Source: G965247775 sp965247775 (GTDB lineage Bacteria; Chloroflexota; Dehalococcoidia; Bin125). Taken from it: a DNA stretch of 64,000 bases. The stretch covers positions 2,418,001-2,482,000 of the forward strand of contig OZ252031.1 of assembly GCA_965247775.1 (NCBI GenBank). Reading direction: 5' to 3'. Below are positions 1-8,237 of the stretch, piece after piece (the stretch's first letter is position 1; the number at the start of each line of letters is the position of its first letter). The translations under genes and the position numbers were made by a program. A model generated the notes under the pieces. It had not been told where the DNA came from, ran no database searches, and was given only the letters and a program-made list of their open reading frames with translations.

Positions 1-120
1 CCAGCGCGAGCGTCGGATTCCGCAGCATGCACATTCTCCCGGCGGCCAGACGCCAACGATCTCAGTTCGGTTGCGCCGGATCGGGTTCCCCCGCCGCCCT
101 CGCCCGATGCCCAGCCGCGC

Positions 121-669
121 TCAGGTCGTGATGCCCGACGCCACCCCCCGCGCCAGCTCCCGCCGCGCCGCGTCCCGCGCCGCGTCCACCGCGCCCAGCG
201 TGTCGGACGGCCTGGGGATCCCGCGCAGCACGAAGTGCTGATGGGCCCCCGCCGTCTGGCAGTGCAGGTCGCCGAAATTGAACATCGTCTGCAGCAGCCC
301 CGACCGCCGCACAGACATGTCCTCGATCTGGATCAGGTCGGCGGAGGATATCTCGTGGTGGAACCAGTGCTGCTTGACCGAATCGATCAGCCGCTGATTC
401 GTCACCACCCATTCGTCCCGGTTGTAGCGGTACCAGGTGAAGTAAGCCCCGATCGCCCACATCCCGCCCCAGACCGCCGCGATGATGCCCGCGATCGTAC
501 CGTTGTCCCCGTCCAGCCCGGAGATCTCGTTCCAGGCCAGCAGCAGCACGACGATCGGCGCCGCCCCCGTCAGCAGCACTTTCAGCATCTGCCAGGCCAG
601 GAACAGGATGTGCCGGCGGCGGCGCACGATCAGCACCTCGTCCGATTGCAGGGTTACGGGCAGAGCCAT
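121..669 (-). CDS. PH-domain (bPH2-like) membrane protein
   Basis: 182 residues. An N-terminal region is followed by two hydrophobic segments at about residues 22-46 and 58-78, then a soluble domain beginning WYRYNRDEWVVTNQRL. That pattern (two membrane helices, then 'W.vTnqRli' leading into a small beta-rich domain) is typical of bacterial PH-domain proteins (bPH2/YdbS-like). The C-terminal part carries the usual 'L.DI.Qie' strand, here SSADLIQIEDMSV. The family's role is not firmly known; membrane or cell-envelope stress functions have been suggested. The ATG at 669 is preceded by a purine-rich GGAGG-like stretch on the minus strand. No clear operon partner: the gene to its right is decayed and the window edge is 120 bases to the left. 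Confidence 0.75.
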   Translation of the reverse strand: MALPVTLQSDEVLIVRRRRHILFLAWQMLKVLLTGAAPIVVLLLAWNEISGLDGDNGTIAGIIAAVWGGMWAIGAYFTWYRYNRDEWVVTNQRLIDSVKQHWFHHEISSADLIQIEDMSVRRSGLLQTMFNFGDLHCQTAGAHQHFVLRGIPRPSDTLGAVDAARDAARRELARGVASGITT

Positions 670-754
670 GCCGTCCTCCCTCCGGTCGCGCGCAGCCTAG
701 CGGTCCGGCCCTGCGCACGACACGGGGACGGCCGCGAGACGCTCTCCAGCAGCT

Positions 755-1527
755 AGAGGTCTCCCAAGCTTCCCTCGGCTCCCGCTCCGCCGAAGAGCCA
801 GGCACTGCCCGCCACCGCCGCCATGGCCGGGAAGCGACGCGCCGGCGGCCCGACCCCCACCACCGCATGCCACGCCCCATCCAGCAGGACCCCATCCAGC
901 AGGACCCCATCCGGAAGGACCCACGTGTCTCCCAATTGCGCCGATGAGTTGTCCTGGCCCCCGTACAGCAGCAGAGCGCGCGCAATGACCCCGTACGCGC
1001 AGGCGGGCAGGCAACGCGCGCCCGGCCGCGCCCCGGCCGGCGAATCCTCCTGCCAGGCCCCCGTCGACCTCACCGACCAGGTGTCGTCGAAGCGCCCGCT
1101 CGCCGTGAAGCCGTGGCTCACAAAGGGACGCTGGCTCGCGCCGTCCAGCGCCAAGCCCGCACCGTAGCGGTTGCTGGGCCCGCTCTCGTTTGGACGCCGG
1201 TTCCGTCCAGAGCCGCGTGGCGGGATCGAACGCCCAGACATCGCTGAAGAACGCTCGACCCGATCCCTCCCCCGTCGTGACCAGCAGTCACCCGGCGACG
1301 AGACCGCCGCGGGCGCGAAGCGGGGCACGGGCACAGGACCCTCGCTCGGCATCTGCTCCCAGCCCCCGGCCCTATGAAAAGGGCACAGCCGTCAGCACCG
1401 CTTCCTACGTCGAGATCGACGGTGTCATCGACCCCGCCCACACGCGTGACGGGATCCTCCACGGTCTCCGCGCGTTGCCCCCGCTGCCCCCCCCCCACAG
1501 CGCCAGGAAGCACCCCAACATCGACAC
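755..1527 (-). pseudogene. Decayed Kelch-repeat protein
   Basis: No single frame is open, but Kelch-like pieces appear in succession in two frames of the minus strand. One is PVPRFAPAAVSSPGD, followed in another frame by FFSDVWAFDPATRLWTE (around 1190-1250). Further on come GRFDDTWSV and then LLLYGGQDNSSAQLGDTWVL, ending in AWLFGGAGAEGSLGDL near 755. These are repeated 'GG...ndvW.fd..t..W' Kelch blades. A hydrophobic VSMLGCFLALWGG start near 1527 could be a signal peptide or lipoprotein signal. A run of ten C (1487-1496) and at least two further frame changes separate the pieces. Either the gene is dead or the assembly has homopolymer errors; several independent frame breaks favour decay. Confidence 0.7.
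876..920. repeat. Three 15-bp tandem repeats inside the Kelch remnant
   Basis: The unit CCCATCCAGCAGGAC occurs twice exactly and once with changes (CCCATCCGGAAGGAC). In the minus-strand Kelch frame it encodes repeated DGVLL. Such in-frame microrepeats arise by slippage. Confidence 0.8.
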
Positions 1528-1537
1528 CGGGTAGCCG

Positions 1538-2266
1538 CTACGGCCCGAAGCGCGCCATGTCCGCCGACGCGTAGCGAGCCACCGCCGCATCGGCCGTCGC
1601 CGCGGCCTCCACACGCTCCACGACATCGCCCAGCGCCGCCGCCGGGATGGCGCAGGTCATCTCACTGTTCGACATACCCGTGCGCACGCGGCTGAGCTGG
1701 CAGCCCACGCTCGCCGCCACCTCCCCCTGCTCCTTCGCGATCGCGATGATGTGGCACTGCGGCTTCCCCTCGATGCGCAAGCCCGGCAGCGCATCGTGCA
1801 GGACCATCAACTGCCGCCCGCTCAGCCGCAGCAGAACGACATCCGGATCCACGGTGGTCTCGGCCAGCGGTCCGTAGACGACCGAGCCGGGCCGCTCCTG
1901 CACCGTCGGGATCTGCAGCACCGCCTCCTCGCTCACCCAGTTGCACTCCAGCAGGGCCGCCACGTCCTCGTTCCCGGCCACCTCCTTCAGGGTCTTGAAG
2001 CCGTGCGTCACACTGCCCACGCTGCAGTTGGCGTGGTCCGCCGCCACCGTGGAGAACGTCGCCTTCGGCGCCTCCATCCAGAAGACGCAGCCCGCCGCCG
2101 CGCGGCCCGTGCGGCCGTCGCCGGCGGGCGCGGGCATTGGCCGGTCGAAAGGCGGGGCCCCGGACTCCTCCCCCTCGCCCCGGAACGTGATCGCGATCGG
2201 CGGCGCAATCGAGGGGCCGAGCCCTTCCCGCAGGCGTCGGTCGAGCGCGCTCCAGTTTTCGGACAT
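1538..2266 (-). CDS. DUF169 family protein
   Basis: 242 residues resembling the DUF169 family (COG2043), uncharacterised proteins common in anaerobes and Chloroflexota. The supporting pattern is an early 'pPiAitf' segment (APPIAITFRGE), a conserved middle CVFWMEAPKATFSTVAADHANCSVGS with two cysteines in 'F.t...dh.nC.vG', a late GCQLSRVRTG and MTCAIPA. The cysteines suggest a metal or cofactor site, but no activity is established. It is encoded divergently from the MaoC gene at 2412, with about 145 bp between the start codons. Family call fairly sure; function unknown. Confidence 0.75.
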   Translation of the reverse strand: MSENWSALDRRLREGLGPSIAPPIAITFRGEGEESGAPPFDRPMPAPAGDGRTGRAAAGCVFWMEAPKATFSTVAADHANCSVGSVTHGFKTLKEVAGNEDVAALLECNWVSEEAVLQIPTVQERPGSVVYGPLAETTVDPDVVLLRLSGRQLMVLHDALPGLRIEGKPQCHIIAIAKEQGEVAASVGCQLSRVRTGMSNSEMTCAIPAAALGDVVERVEAAATADAAVARYASADMARFGP

Positions 2267-2377
2267 TCGGGCCTCCCTCTGTCAGCTGCCGCCAGATCCC
2301 GGCCGCGAGATCGACGTGGCAATCACGATCGCGCCGCCTGGGTCGTCGCCCCGCTGCACGCGCCCGCTCAGCGCTGC

Positions 2378-2383
2378 TAGCCT
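2378..2383 (+). promoter_or_regulatory. TAGCCT -10-like element
   Basis: TAGCCT lies 28 nt before the GTG start of the MaoC gene. Near-identical hexamers precede at least eight other genes in the window; no good -35 is visible here. Confidence 0.4.
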
Positions 2384-2411
2384 AGACGACCCGCAGCGAA
2401 AGGACTCGCCC

Positions 2412-2882
2412 GTGCCCGGCCTCTACTACGAGGACTTCTCCGTCGCTCAGACCTTCGAGCACCCCATCCGCCGCACCGTTACCGAGATGGACAACGTCCT
2501 CTTCAGCGCCCTCACCCACAACCCCCAGCCCCTCCACCTCGACGAACATTTCGCTGCCGGGACCGAGTGGGGCCGGCGCATCGTCAACAGCATGTTCACG
2601 CTCGGCCTCATGGTCGGCGTCACCGTCGGCGACACCACACTCGGCACCACCATCGGCAACCTCGGCATGAGCGACGTCCGCTTCCCCCACCCCGTCTTCC
2701 ACGGCGACACCCTGCACACCGTCTCCACCGTCGTCGCCCTGCGCGAGAGTAAGTCCCGCCCCGACGCCGGCCTCGTCACCTTCGAGCACCGCGCCTACAA
2801 CCAGGACGGCGTCGAGGTCGCCTCCTGCCAGCGCGCCGCCTTCATGCGCAAGCGGCCCGCCGCTGAGGACGCCGGCTCGTGA
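2412..2882 (+). CDS. MaoC-like acyl-CoA hydratase/dehydratase
   Basis: 156 residues of the single hot-dog MaoC type. The start is GTG at 2412 (sequence PGLYYEDFSVAQTFEHPIRR), preceded by a GAAAGGA ribosome-binding stretch. The segment HNPQPLHLDEHFA matches the hydratase motif around the catalytic histidine (His42), and SMFTLGLMVGVTVGDTT is the usual central helix. This variant is typical of mesaconyl-CoA or beta-methylmalyl-CoA hydratases. Its stop overlaps the start of the CitE-type lyase by 4 nt (GTGA), so the two are translationally coupled. That pairing suggests hydration of an unsaturated C4/C5-CoA followed by cleavage of the hydroxyacyl-CoA product. The exact substrate is inference. Confidence 0.8.
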   Translation: MPGLYYEDFSVAQTFEHPIRRTVTEMDNVLFSALTHNPQPLHLDEHFAAGTEWGRRIVNSMFTLGLMVGVTVGDTTLGTTIGNLGMSDVRFPHPVFHGDTLHTVSTVVALRESKSRPDAGLVTFEHRAYNQDGVEVASCQRAAFMRKRPAAEDAGS

Positions 2883-3775
2883 TCCGCTCCTTCCTCTTCA
2901 TCCCCGGCGACAGCGAGCGCAAGCTCGCCAAGGGCCCCGCAACCGGCGCCGACGCGCTCATCCTGGACCTCGAGGACGCCGTCACCCCCGAGAACCGCGA
3001 GCCCGCCCGCGCCCTCGTGCGCGAGTACCTCCAGGCCCATCCCCAGCGCGAGCCGCAGCAGATCTGGGTCCGCATCAACCCTCTCAGCGCTCCCGGCGAC
3101 CTGGCCCTCACCGACCTCGCCCACGTCATGCCCGGCGCCCCCGACGGCATCGTCCTGCCCAAGCCCGACGACGCCGCGGCGGCCCTCGCCCTCGACCACC
3201 ACTGCGCCGCGCTCGAAGCGCGCGAGGGCCTCCCGATCGGCGCCACCCGGATCCTCGCCGTCGCCACCGAGACCGCCGCCTCCCTCTTCAACCTGCACAC
3301 CTACGCCGGCGTCACTGCCCGCCTCTACGGTCTGACCTGGGGCGCCGAGGACCTCTCCGCCGCGCTCCACGCCATCGACAACCGCACCCCCAGCGGCGAC
3401 TACGACGGCCCCTACCTGCTCGCCCGCAACCTCACCCTCCTCGCCGCCCGCGCCGCCGGCGTCGAGCCCGTCGACGGCCTCTACAGCGACTTCCGCGACG
3501 CCGACGCCCTCCGCGCCGAGGCCGCCCAGGCCCGGCGCTCCGGCTTCAGCGGCAAGATCGCCATCCACCCCGGGCAGGTTCCCGTCATCAACGATGCCTT
3601 CACCCCCACGGATGAGGAAGTCGCCCACGCCCAGCGCGTCGTCGATGCTTTCGCCGCCGCTCCCGGCGCCGGCGCCCTCGGCCTCCATGGCAAGATGCTG
3701 GACCGCCCCCACCTCACCCAAGCCCAGCGCACCCTGGAAACCGCCCGGCGCTACGGCGGCTCCCCCCCATCCTGA
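2879..3775 (+). CDS. HpcH/HpaI (CitE-like) aldolase, malyl/citramalyl-CoA lyase type
   Basis: 298 residues starting with GTG at 2879. The N-terminus RSFLFIPGDSERKL and ADALILDLEDAV are hallmarks of CitE-like lyases. WVRINPL supplies the substrate-binding arginine strand, ILAVATETAAS the metal-binding glutamate and TWGAEDLSAAL the second acidic ligand. The C-terminal SGFSGKIAIHPGQV is also typical. Family members split or form malyl-CoA, beta-methylmalyl-CoA or citramalyl-CoA with Mg2+. It overlaps the MaoC gene by 4 nt. The gene ends just before the tandem repeat array, which separates it from the converging acyl-CoA dehydrogenase. Substrate not determinable from sequence. Confidence 0.85.
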   Translation: MIRSFLFIPGDSERKLAKGPATGADALILDLEDAVTPENREPARALVREYLQAHPQREPQQIWVRINPLSAPGDLALTDLAHVMPGAPDGIVLPKPDDAAAALALDHHCAALEAREGLPIGATRILAVATETAASLFNLHTYAGVTARLYGLTWGAEDLSAALHAIDNRTPSGDYDGPYLLARNLTLLAARAAGVEPVDGLYSDFRDADALRAEAAQARRSGFSGKIAIHPGQVPVINDAFTPTDEEVAHAQRVVDAFAAAPGAGALGLHGKMLDRPHLTQAQRTLETARRYGGSPPS

Positions 3776-4687
3776 CGCTCCCCCGTGCGGGGTCGCAGGG
3801 CCTGGCCCCCGCGCCCTCAAGGAGTCGAAGACCCCGCCGAAGGCCCTGTCCTGATCCCGCCGACGCGGAAAGGAGCGAACAGGGCCGCCCACCCTCCGCG
3901 TTCCGGTCCCCCTCTCCATCGGTTCAGATGGAGAGGGGGGAAGGGGGTGCGGTCGCTCCCCCGTGCGGGGTCGCAGGGCCTGGCCCGCGCGCCCTCAAGG
4001 AGTCGAAGACCCCGCCGAAGGCCCTGTCCTGATCCCGCCGACGCGGAAAGGAGCGAACAGGGCCGCCCACCCTCCGCGTTCCGGTCCCCCTCTCCATCGG
4101 TTCAGATGGAGAGGGGGGAAGGGGGTGCGGTCGCTCCCCCGTGCGGGGTCGCAGGGCCTGGCCCGCGCGCCCTCAAGGAGTCGAAGACCCCGCCGAAGGC
4201 CCTGTCCTGATCCCGCCGACGCGGAAAGGAGCGAACAGGGCCGCCCACCCTCCGCGTTCCGGTCCCCCTCTCCATCGGTTCAGATGGAGAGGGGGGAAGG
4301 GGGTGCGGTCGCTCCCCCGTGCGGGGTCGCAGGGCCTGGCCCGCGCGCCCTCAAGGAGTCGAGGACCCCGCCGAAGGCCCTGTCCTGATCCCGCCGACGC
4401 GGAAAGGAGCGAACAGGGCCGCCCACCCTCCGCGTTCCGGTCCCCCTCTCCATCGGTTCAGATGGAGAGGGGGAAGGGGGTGAGGTCGCTCCCCCGTGCG
4501 GGGTCGCAGGGCCTGGCCCGCGCGCCCTCAAGGAGTCGAAGACCCCGCCGAAGGCCCTGTCCTGATCCCGCCGACGCGGAAAGGAGCGAACAGGGCCGCC
4601 CACGTTCCGGTCCCCCCTCTCCATCGGTTCAGATGGAGAGGGGGGAAGGGGGTGAGGACGCTCCCCCGTGCGGGGTCGCAGGGCCTG
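3776..4687. repeat. 178-bp tandem repeat array with two hairpins per unit
   Basis: Units start at 3776, 3954, 4132, 4310, 4487 and 4659 (the last is a 29-bp partial), with periods of 178, 178, 178, 177 and 172 bp and near-identical sequence. Each unit has two inverted repeats. One is CCCCCTCTCCATC / GATGGAGAGGGGG around a 6-nt loop. The other is GGCCCTGT / ACAGGGCC around about 33 nt. The array fills the gap between the stop of the CitE-like gene (+) and the stop of the acyl-CoA dehydrogenase (-). Long open frames through it are by-products of its GC content. The hairpins could act as bidirectional terminators, but no U-tract follows. Confidence 0.95.
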
Positions 4688-4705
4688 TCGAGGGTCGCGC
4701 ACCGC

Positions 4706-5872
4706 CTAGTACGACTTCGGCAGCCCCAACGCCTTCTCCGCGATGTTGCACAGCGCCAGTTGCGGACTCACCGGCGCGATCCAGTTGATCAGCACCTCGC
4801 GCCACAGCCGCTCCACCTGCATCTCCTTCGCGTAGCCCAGCCCCCCATGCGTCATCACCGCCCGCTCGCAGGCCCGCTTGCCCGCCTCCCCCGCCAGGTA
4901 CTTAGCCGCGTTCGCCTCCGGCCCGCAGGGTTGCCCCTCGTCGTAGAGCCAGGCCGCCCGCTGCGCCATCAGCCAGGCCGCCTCCAGCTCCGCCCAGCTC
5001 TCCGCCAGCGGATGCTGGATCGCCTGGTTCTGCCCGATCGGCCGCCCGAACACCTCCCGCTCCCGCGCGTACGCCGCCGCCCGCGCCAGCGCGTTCCGCC
5101 CGATCCCGATCGACTCCGACGCCACCAGCACCCGCTCCGGGTTGAGACTGTGCAGCAGGTAGCGGAAGCCCATCCCCTCCTCGCCGATGCGGTCCCCCAG
5201 CGGCACCGGCAAGCCGTCGAAGAAGACCTCGTTGGAGTCCACCGCGTGCCGCCCCATCTTCTCGATCTCGCGCACGTCCACGTAGTCCCGGTTCAGGTCC
5301 GTATAGAACAGCGACAACCCGTCCATAGGCCGCTCCGTCGCCTCCAGCGGCGCCGTCCGCGCCAGCAGCAGGATCTTGTCCGCCTCCTGCGCCGTGCTCG
5401 TCCAGATCTTCTGCCCCGAGACCAGATACTGGTCCCCGTCCCGCTCCGCCCGCGTCTGCACGTGCGTCGTGTCCAGCCCCGCCGTCGGCTCCGTCACGCC
5501 GAAGCAGGTCCGCACCCGCCCCCCAATCAGCTCCGGCAGCCAGCGCTCCCGCTGCGCCTCCGAGCCGAACACCACGATCGGGTGCGGCCCGAAGATGTTG
5601 ATATGTATCGACGACGACGCCGCCATCGCCCCCGACGAGTTCGCCACCGTGTGCATCAGCACCGCCGCCTCGCTCACCCCCAGCCCCGCCCCCCCGTACG
5701 CCTCCGGCATCGCGATCCCCAGCCAGCCCCCCTCGGCGATCGCCGAGGCGAACTCGACGGGGAACGCCCCGTCCCGATCCCGCGCGCTCCAATAGTCATC
5801 GTCGAAGCGATCGCAGACGATCTTCACGGTGCGGCGGATGTCCTCCTGCACCTCCGTCAGGCCGAAATCCAT
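4706..5872 (-). CDS. Acyl-CoA dehydrogenase
   Basis: 388 residues, usual length for the FAD acyl-CoA dehydrogenase family. Visible features: N-terminal helical domain, PEAYGGAGLG near residue 57, the FAD/substrate strand CFGVTEPTAGLD (123-134), and KIWTSTAQEAD (155-165). HGGLGYAKEMQVERLWREV near the end is the flavin-binding segment. The catalytic Glu of the common medium-chain position is replaced (WIAPVSPQ, where MCAD has IYEGTSQ). LNPERV at 243-248 places Glu246 where isovaleryl- and long-chain enzymes carry their base, so it should still be active. It oxidises an acyl-CoA, passing electrons to ETF. Chain specificity is unknown. It is the last of four leftward genes after the dehydrogenase at 8238-9140. 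Confidence 0.88.
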   Translation of the reverse strand: MDFGLTEVQEDIRRTVKIVCDRFDDDYWSARDRDGAFPVEFASAIAEGGWLGIAMPEAYGGAGLGVSEAAVLMHTVANSSGAMAASSSIHINIFGPHPIVVFGSEAQRERWLPELIGGRVRTCFGVTEPTAGLDTTHVQTRAERDGDQYLVSGQKIWTSTAQEADKILLLARTAPLEATERPMDGLSLFYTDLNRDYVDVREIEKMGRHAVDSNEVFFDGLPVPLGDRIGEEGMGFRYLLHSLNPERVLVASESIGIGRNALARAAAYAREREVFGRPIGQNQAIQHPLAESWAELEAAWLMAQRAAWLYDEGQPCGPEANAAKYLAGEAGKRACERAVMTHGGLGYAKEMQVERLWREVLINWIAPVSPQLALCNIAEKALGLPKSY

Positions 5873-5909
5873 CGTCGGGTTCCCTTCCCGGCTGCCCCCT
5901 CACGACCGT

Positions 5910-6056
5910 TTATGTACGGAGTATCCTCCTCGCGCCGACCAACACACACCACGGGGGCACCCGCGCCGACGCCACGACCAGCCCCGTCACGTCGGAGAGC
6001 GCCGCCCGGCTGCTCGACATCCCCTGATCCAGCGCCAGCATGTAGCGACCGCTCAT
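5910..6056 (-). pseudogene. N-terminal fragment of a glycerol-kinase-like (FGGY) protein
   Basis: A 48-codon frame on the minus strand begins MSGRYMLALDQGMSSSRAAL and continues SDVTGLVV. This matches the phosphate-binding N-terminus of glycerol kinase (normally 'LALDQGTTSSR..lFD..G..v'). Homology stops after about 30 residues and the frame ends at 5910, so the other roughly 460 residues are absent. It sits between the SDR and the acyl-CoA dehydrogenase and looks like a deletion scar. Confidence 0.7.
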
Positions 6057-6085
6057 CCCCCCGGCCTCGCGACCCCGCCCACGCC

Positions 6086-6892
6086 TCAGCCCCGCATCGA
6101 CGCGTCCAGCGCGTTCTTCGCCTCCCCGATCGCCACCACCGCCTGCGCCGTAAACGACCCCGGCACCACGTACCGCGGCAGCGGCGCCGCCGCCGTCGCC
6201 GCCGCCACGATCGCCGCAGTCACCCGCGAGTAGTCCGGGTTGCTCGCCAGCATCCCCTCCCAGAACGTGTAGCGCTCCGCCGGCGCCGCCCCGTACGCCG
6301 ACTCCCCCGGCGGCGCGCTCGCGTTCGCCGCCAGCCGGGTCGCGAAGGTGCCCGGCGACACCTGCACCACCCGCACGTCGAACGGCCGCAGCTCCAGGTC
6401 CATCGCCGCCGACAGCGCGTCCAGCGCGTGCTTCGTCGCCGCGTAGCCCGCCCCGAACGGCGGCGCGAACAGCGACACCACCGAGCCAATGTTGACGATC
6501 CGGCCGCAGCGCCGCGCTCGCATCCCCGGCAGCACCGCCTGCATCATGGCGAAGGCGGCGAACACGTTCGTCTCGAACTGCCGCCGCAGGCTCGCCTCCC
6601 CCAGCTCCTCCGCCGCCCCCGCCTCGTAGACGCCCGCGTTGTTCACCAGCACGTCGATCCGGCCGTGCCGCGCCAGCGCCGCTCCCACCGCGCGCTCCCG
6701 CGACGCCGCATCCGTCACCTCCAACTGCGCCACCTCCACCCCCACCCCTGCTGCCGCCGCCGCCGCCCGCAGCGGTCCCGCCTTCTCGGAGTTCCGCATC
6801 GTCGCCACCACGCTGTCGCCGCGCCCCGCGAACGCCACCGCCGCCGCCAGCCCGAAGCCCGAGCTGCAGCCCGTGATCAGCACCACCGCCAC
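6086..6892 (-). CDS. Short-chain dehydrogenase/reductase (SDR)
   Basis: 268 residues. It has the classical SDR cofactor loop TGCSSGFG (7-14), NNAG (84-87) and catalytic Ser137-Tyr150-Lys154 (YAATK). The TGCSSGFG form and the arginine in ATMRN suggest NADP(H) and a member of the cluster containing retinol- and 17-beta-dehydrogenase-like enzymes. The substrate is unknown; an alcohol or keto group is expected. It lies 22 nt downstream of the M24 hydrolase gene in the same direction, so co-transcription is likely. Confidence 0.85.
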   Translation of the reverse strand: MAVVLITGCSSGFGLAAAVAFAGRGDSVVATMRNSEKAGPLRAAAAAAGVGVEVAQLEVTDAASRERAVGAALARHGRIDVLVNNAGVYEAGAAEELGEASLRRQFETNVFAAFAMMQAVLPGMRARRCGRIVNIGSVVSLFAPPFGAGYAATKHALDALSAAMDLELRPFDVRVVQVSPGTFATRLAANASAPPGESAYGAAPAERYTFWEGMLASNPDYSRVTAAIVAAATAAAPLPRYVVPGSFTAQAVVAIGEAKNALDASMRG

Positions 6893-6914
6893 GACGCGCG
6901 CCCTCGGGCCGGCC

Positions 6915-8165
6915 CTAGTACGGGTTCGTCACCACCAGCTCTTCCGCCGGGAACAGCGTCAGCAGCTCCGACCCCTCCGCCGTCACCACGATCTCCTCCT
7001 CGATCCGCGCCGCCGAGTGCCCGTCCGTCGCCGGACAGTACGTCTCCAGCGCGAAGACCATCCCCTCCTCGATCTCCACAGGGTCGTCCAGCGAGTTCAA
7101 GCGACTGATCACCGGCCGCTCGTGCAGCCCCACCCCCACCCCGTGCCCGAACTGTAGCCCGAAGGCCTCCATCTCGCTCTCGAAACCGTACTCCTCCGCC
7201 TTGGGCCAGGTCAGCGCGATCTGGTCCGTCCCCACGCCCGGCTTGACCAGATCGATCGCCACATCAATCCACTCCCGCGCCCGCTTGTACGCATCGCGAT
7301 GCGCCTGCGTCGCCCGCCCCACGGCGAACGTCCGGTAGTAGCACGTCCGGTAGCCGTTGAAGACGTGAATGATATCGAAGTAGGCCTGATCGCCGGGCCG
7401 GATGATGCGATCGCTGAACACGTGCGGGTGGGGACTGCAGCGCTCCCCCGCGATCGAATTGATCGCCTCCACGTGCTCCGACCCCAGCTCGTAGAGGCGC
7501 TTGTTGGCCAGCGCCACCACGTCGCTCTCGCGCATGCCCGGCTTCAGCGCCTCGTAGATGTCCTGGTACACCCCGTCCACCATCGACGCCGCCTGGTTCA
7601 GCAAGATCACCTCGTCCGCCGACTTGATCTGCCGCGCCATCAGCATCGCCTGCTGCCCGTCCCGCGCCTCCACCCCCAGCTCCTGCAGCTCGAACAGCAC
7701 CGGCGGCTCCACCAGATCGATCCCCAGCGGCATCTCCCCCACCCCCTCCGCCTCCAGCACCGCCTTGATCTCCTGCGCCGCCCGCCGCGGCAGGCCGGAG
7801 CCACCCCCGATCGCCCCCTGCAAGCCCGTGTTGCCCCCCCGCGAGTGGTCCCGGTCCAGCCAGTCGCACTGCAAGCGGTGCGCCTTCGCCGCCGACCCGA
7901 AGTCCCAGATGTAGGGCTCCCCGGTGCCCGTGATCAGCGCGTAGCGCTCCGCCTTGTTGAACGCCCAGTAGCCGATGTGCGTCCCCGTCACATAGCGGAT
8001 GTTGCTCGTCTCGAAGAGCAGCAGCGCCCCCAGCCCCGCGTCCTGCATCGCCTGCCGCGTGCGCTCCACCCGGTAGCGCCGCAAGCGGTCGAAGTCGATC
8101 CGCCGCTCCCAATCCACCGCCATCGTCCCCGGCGCCGCAATGCTCGTCTGCGCGAACTCCGCCAT
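6915..8165 (-). CDS. M24 family hydrolase (creatinase/Xaa-Pro peptidase-like)
   Basis: 416 residues with the two-domain creatinase/prolidase architecture: an N-terminal domain to about residue 170, then the pita-bread fold. Metal-ligand positions are only partly kept. Asp264 (YFDIIHVFNGYRT) is present, but the second Asp of the usual 'GY.sD.tRTf' becomes Cys275 (GYRTCYYRTF). His341 (GHGVGVGLHE), Glu374 (ALETY) and Glu389 (ARIEEE) are present. Creatinase itself works without metals and also lacks the second Asp, so a metal-independent or altered hydrolase is plausible. DMSP lyase DddP belongs to the same family, but its metal-site pattern is not matched. Flanked by dehydrogenases; likely degradation of a small amide or amino-acid derivative. 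Confidence 0.8.
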   Translation of the reverse strand: MAEFAQTSIAAPGTMAVDWERRIDFDRLRRYRVERTRQAMQDAGLGALLLFETSNIRYVTGTHIGYWAFNKAERYALITGTGEPYIWDFGSAAKAHRLQCDWLDRDHSRGGNTGLQGAIGGGSGLPRRAAQEIKAVLEAEGVGEMPLGIDLVEPPVLFELQELGVEARDGQQAMLMARQIKSADEVILLNQAASMVDGVYQDIYEALKPGMRESDVVALANKRLYELGSEHVEAINSIAGERCSPHPHVFSDRIIRPGDQAYFDIIHVFNGYRTCYYRTFAVGRATQAHRDAYKRAREWIDVAIDLVKPGVGTDQIALTWPKAEEYGFESEMEAFGLQFGHGVGVGLHERPVISRLNSLDDPVEIEEGMVFALETYCPATDGHSAARIEEEIVVTAEGSELLTLFPAEELVVTNPY

Positions 8166-8237
8166 TACTGCCTCCTCGTCCTGGCTCGTCTCCGCACGAT
8201 AGCGCCGCGCGATCCCGCCCGGGCGCGGTCCGCCCCC

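Noticed and set aside
1..60. Start of another minus-strand gene at the left edge (MCMLRNPTLAL...)
   Set aside because: Only a dozen codons are visible, so it cannot be supported.
3776..4687. CRISPR array
   Set aside because: Units are 178 bp with no unique spacers between short repeats, and no cas genes lie nearby.
3785..4788. Long open frames through the tandem array that look like repetitive proteins
   Set aside because: They follow the 178-bp period, change sense in all frames, have no ribosome-binding site and translate to Arg/Pro-rich nonsense; the DNA repeat explains them.
4496..7108. An 870-codon plus-strand open frame
   Set aside because: It is Arg/Pro/His-rich and lies antisense to the acyl-CoA dehydrogenase and SDR genes, which have clear family motifs; high GC makes stops rare in the opposite strand.
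6915..8165. DMSP lyase DddP
   Set aside because: Same M24 family, but the DddP metal-site pattern is not matched and the second Asp is missing.
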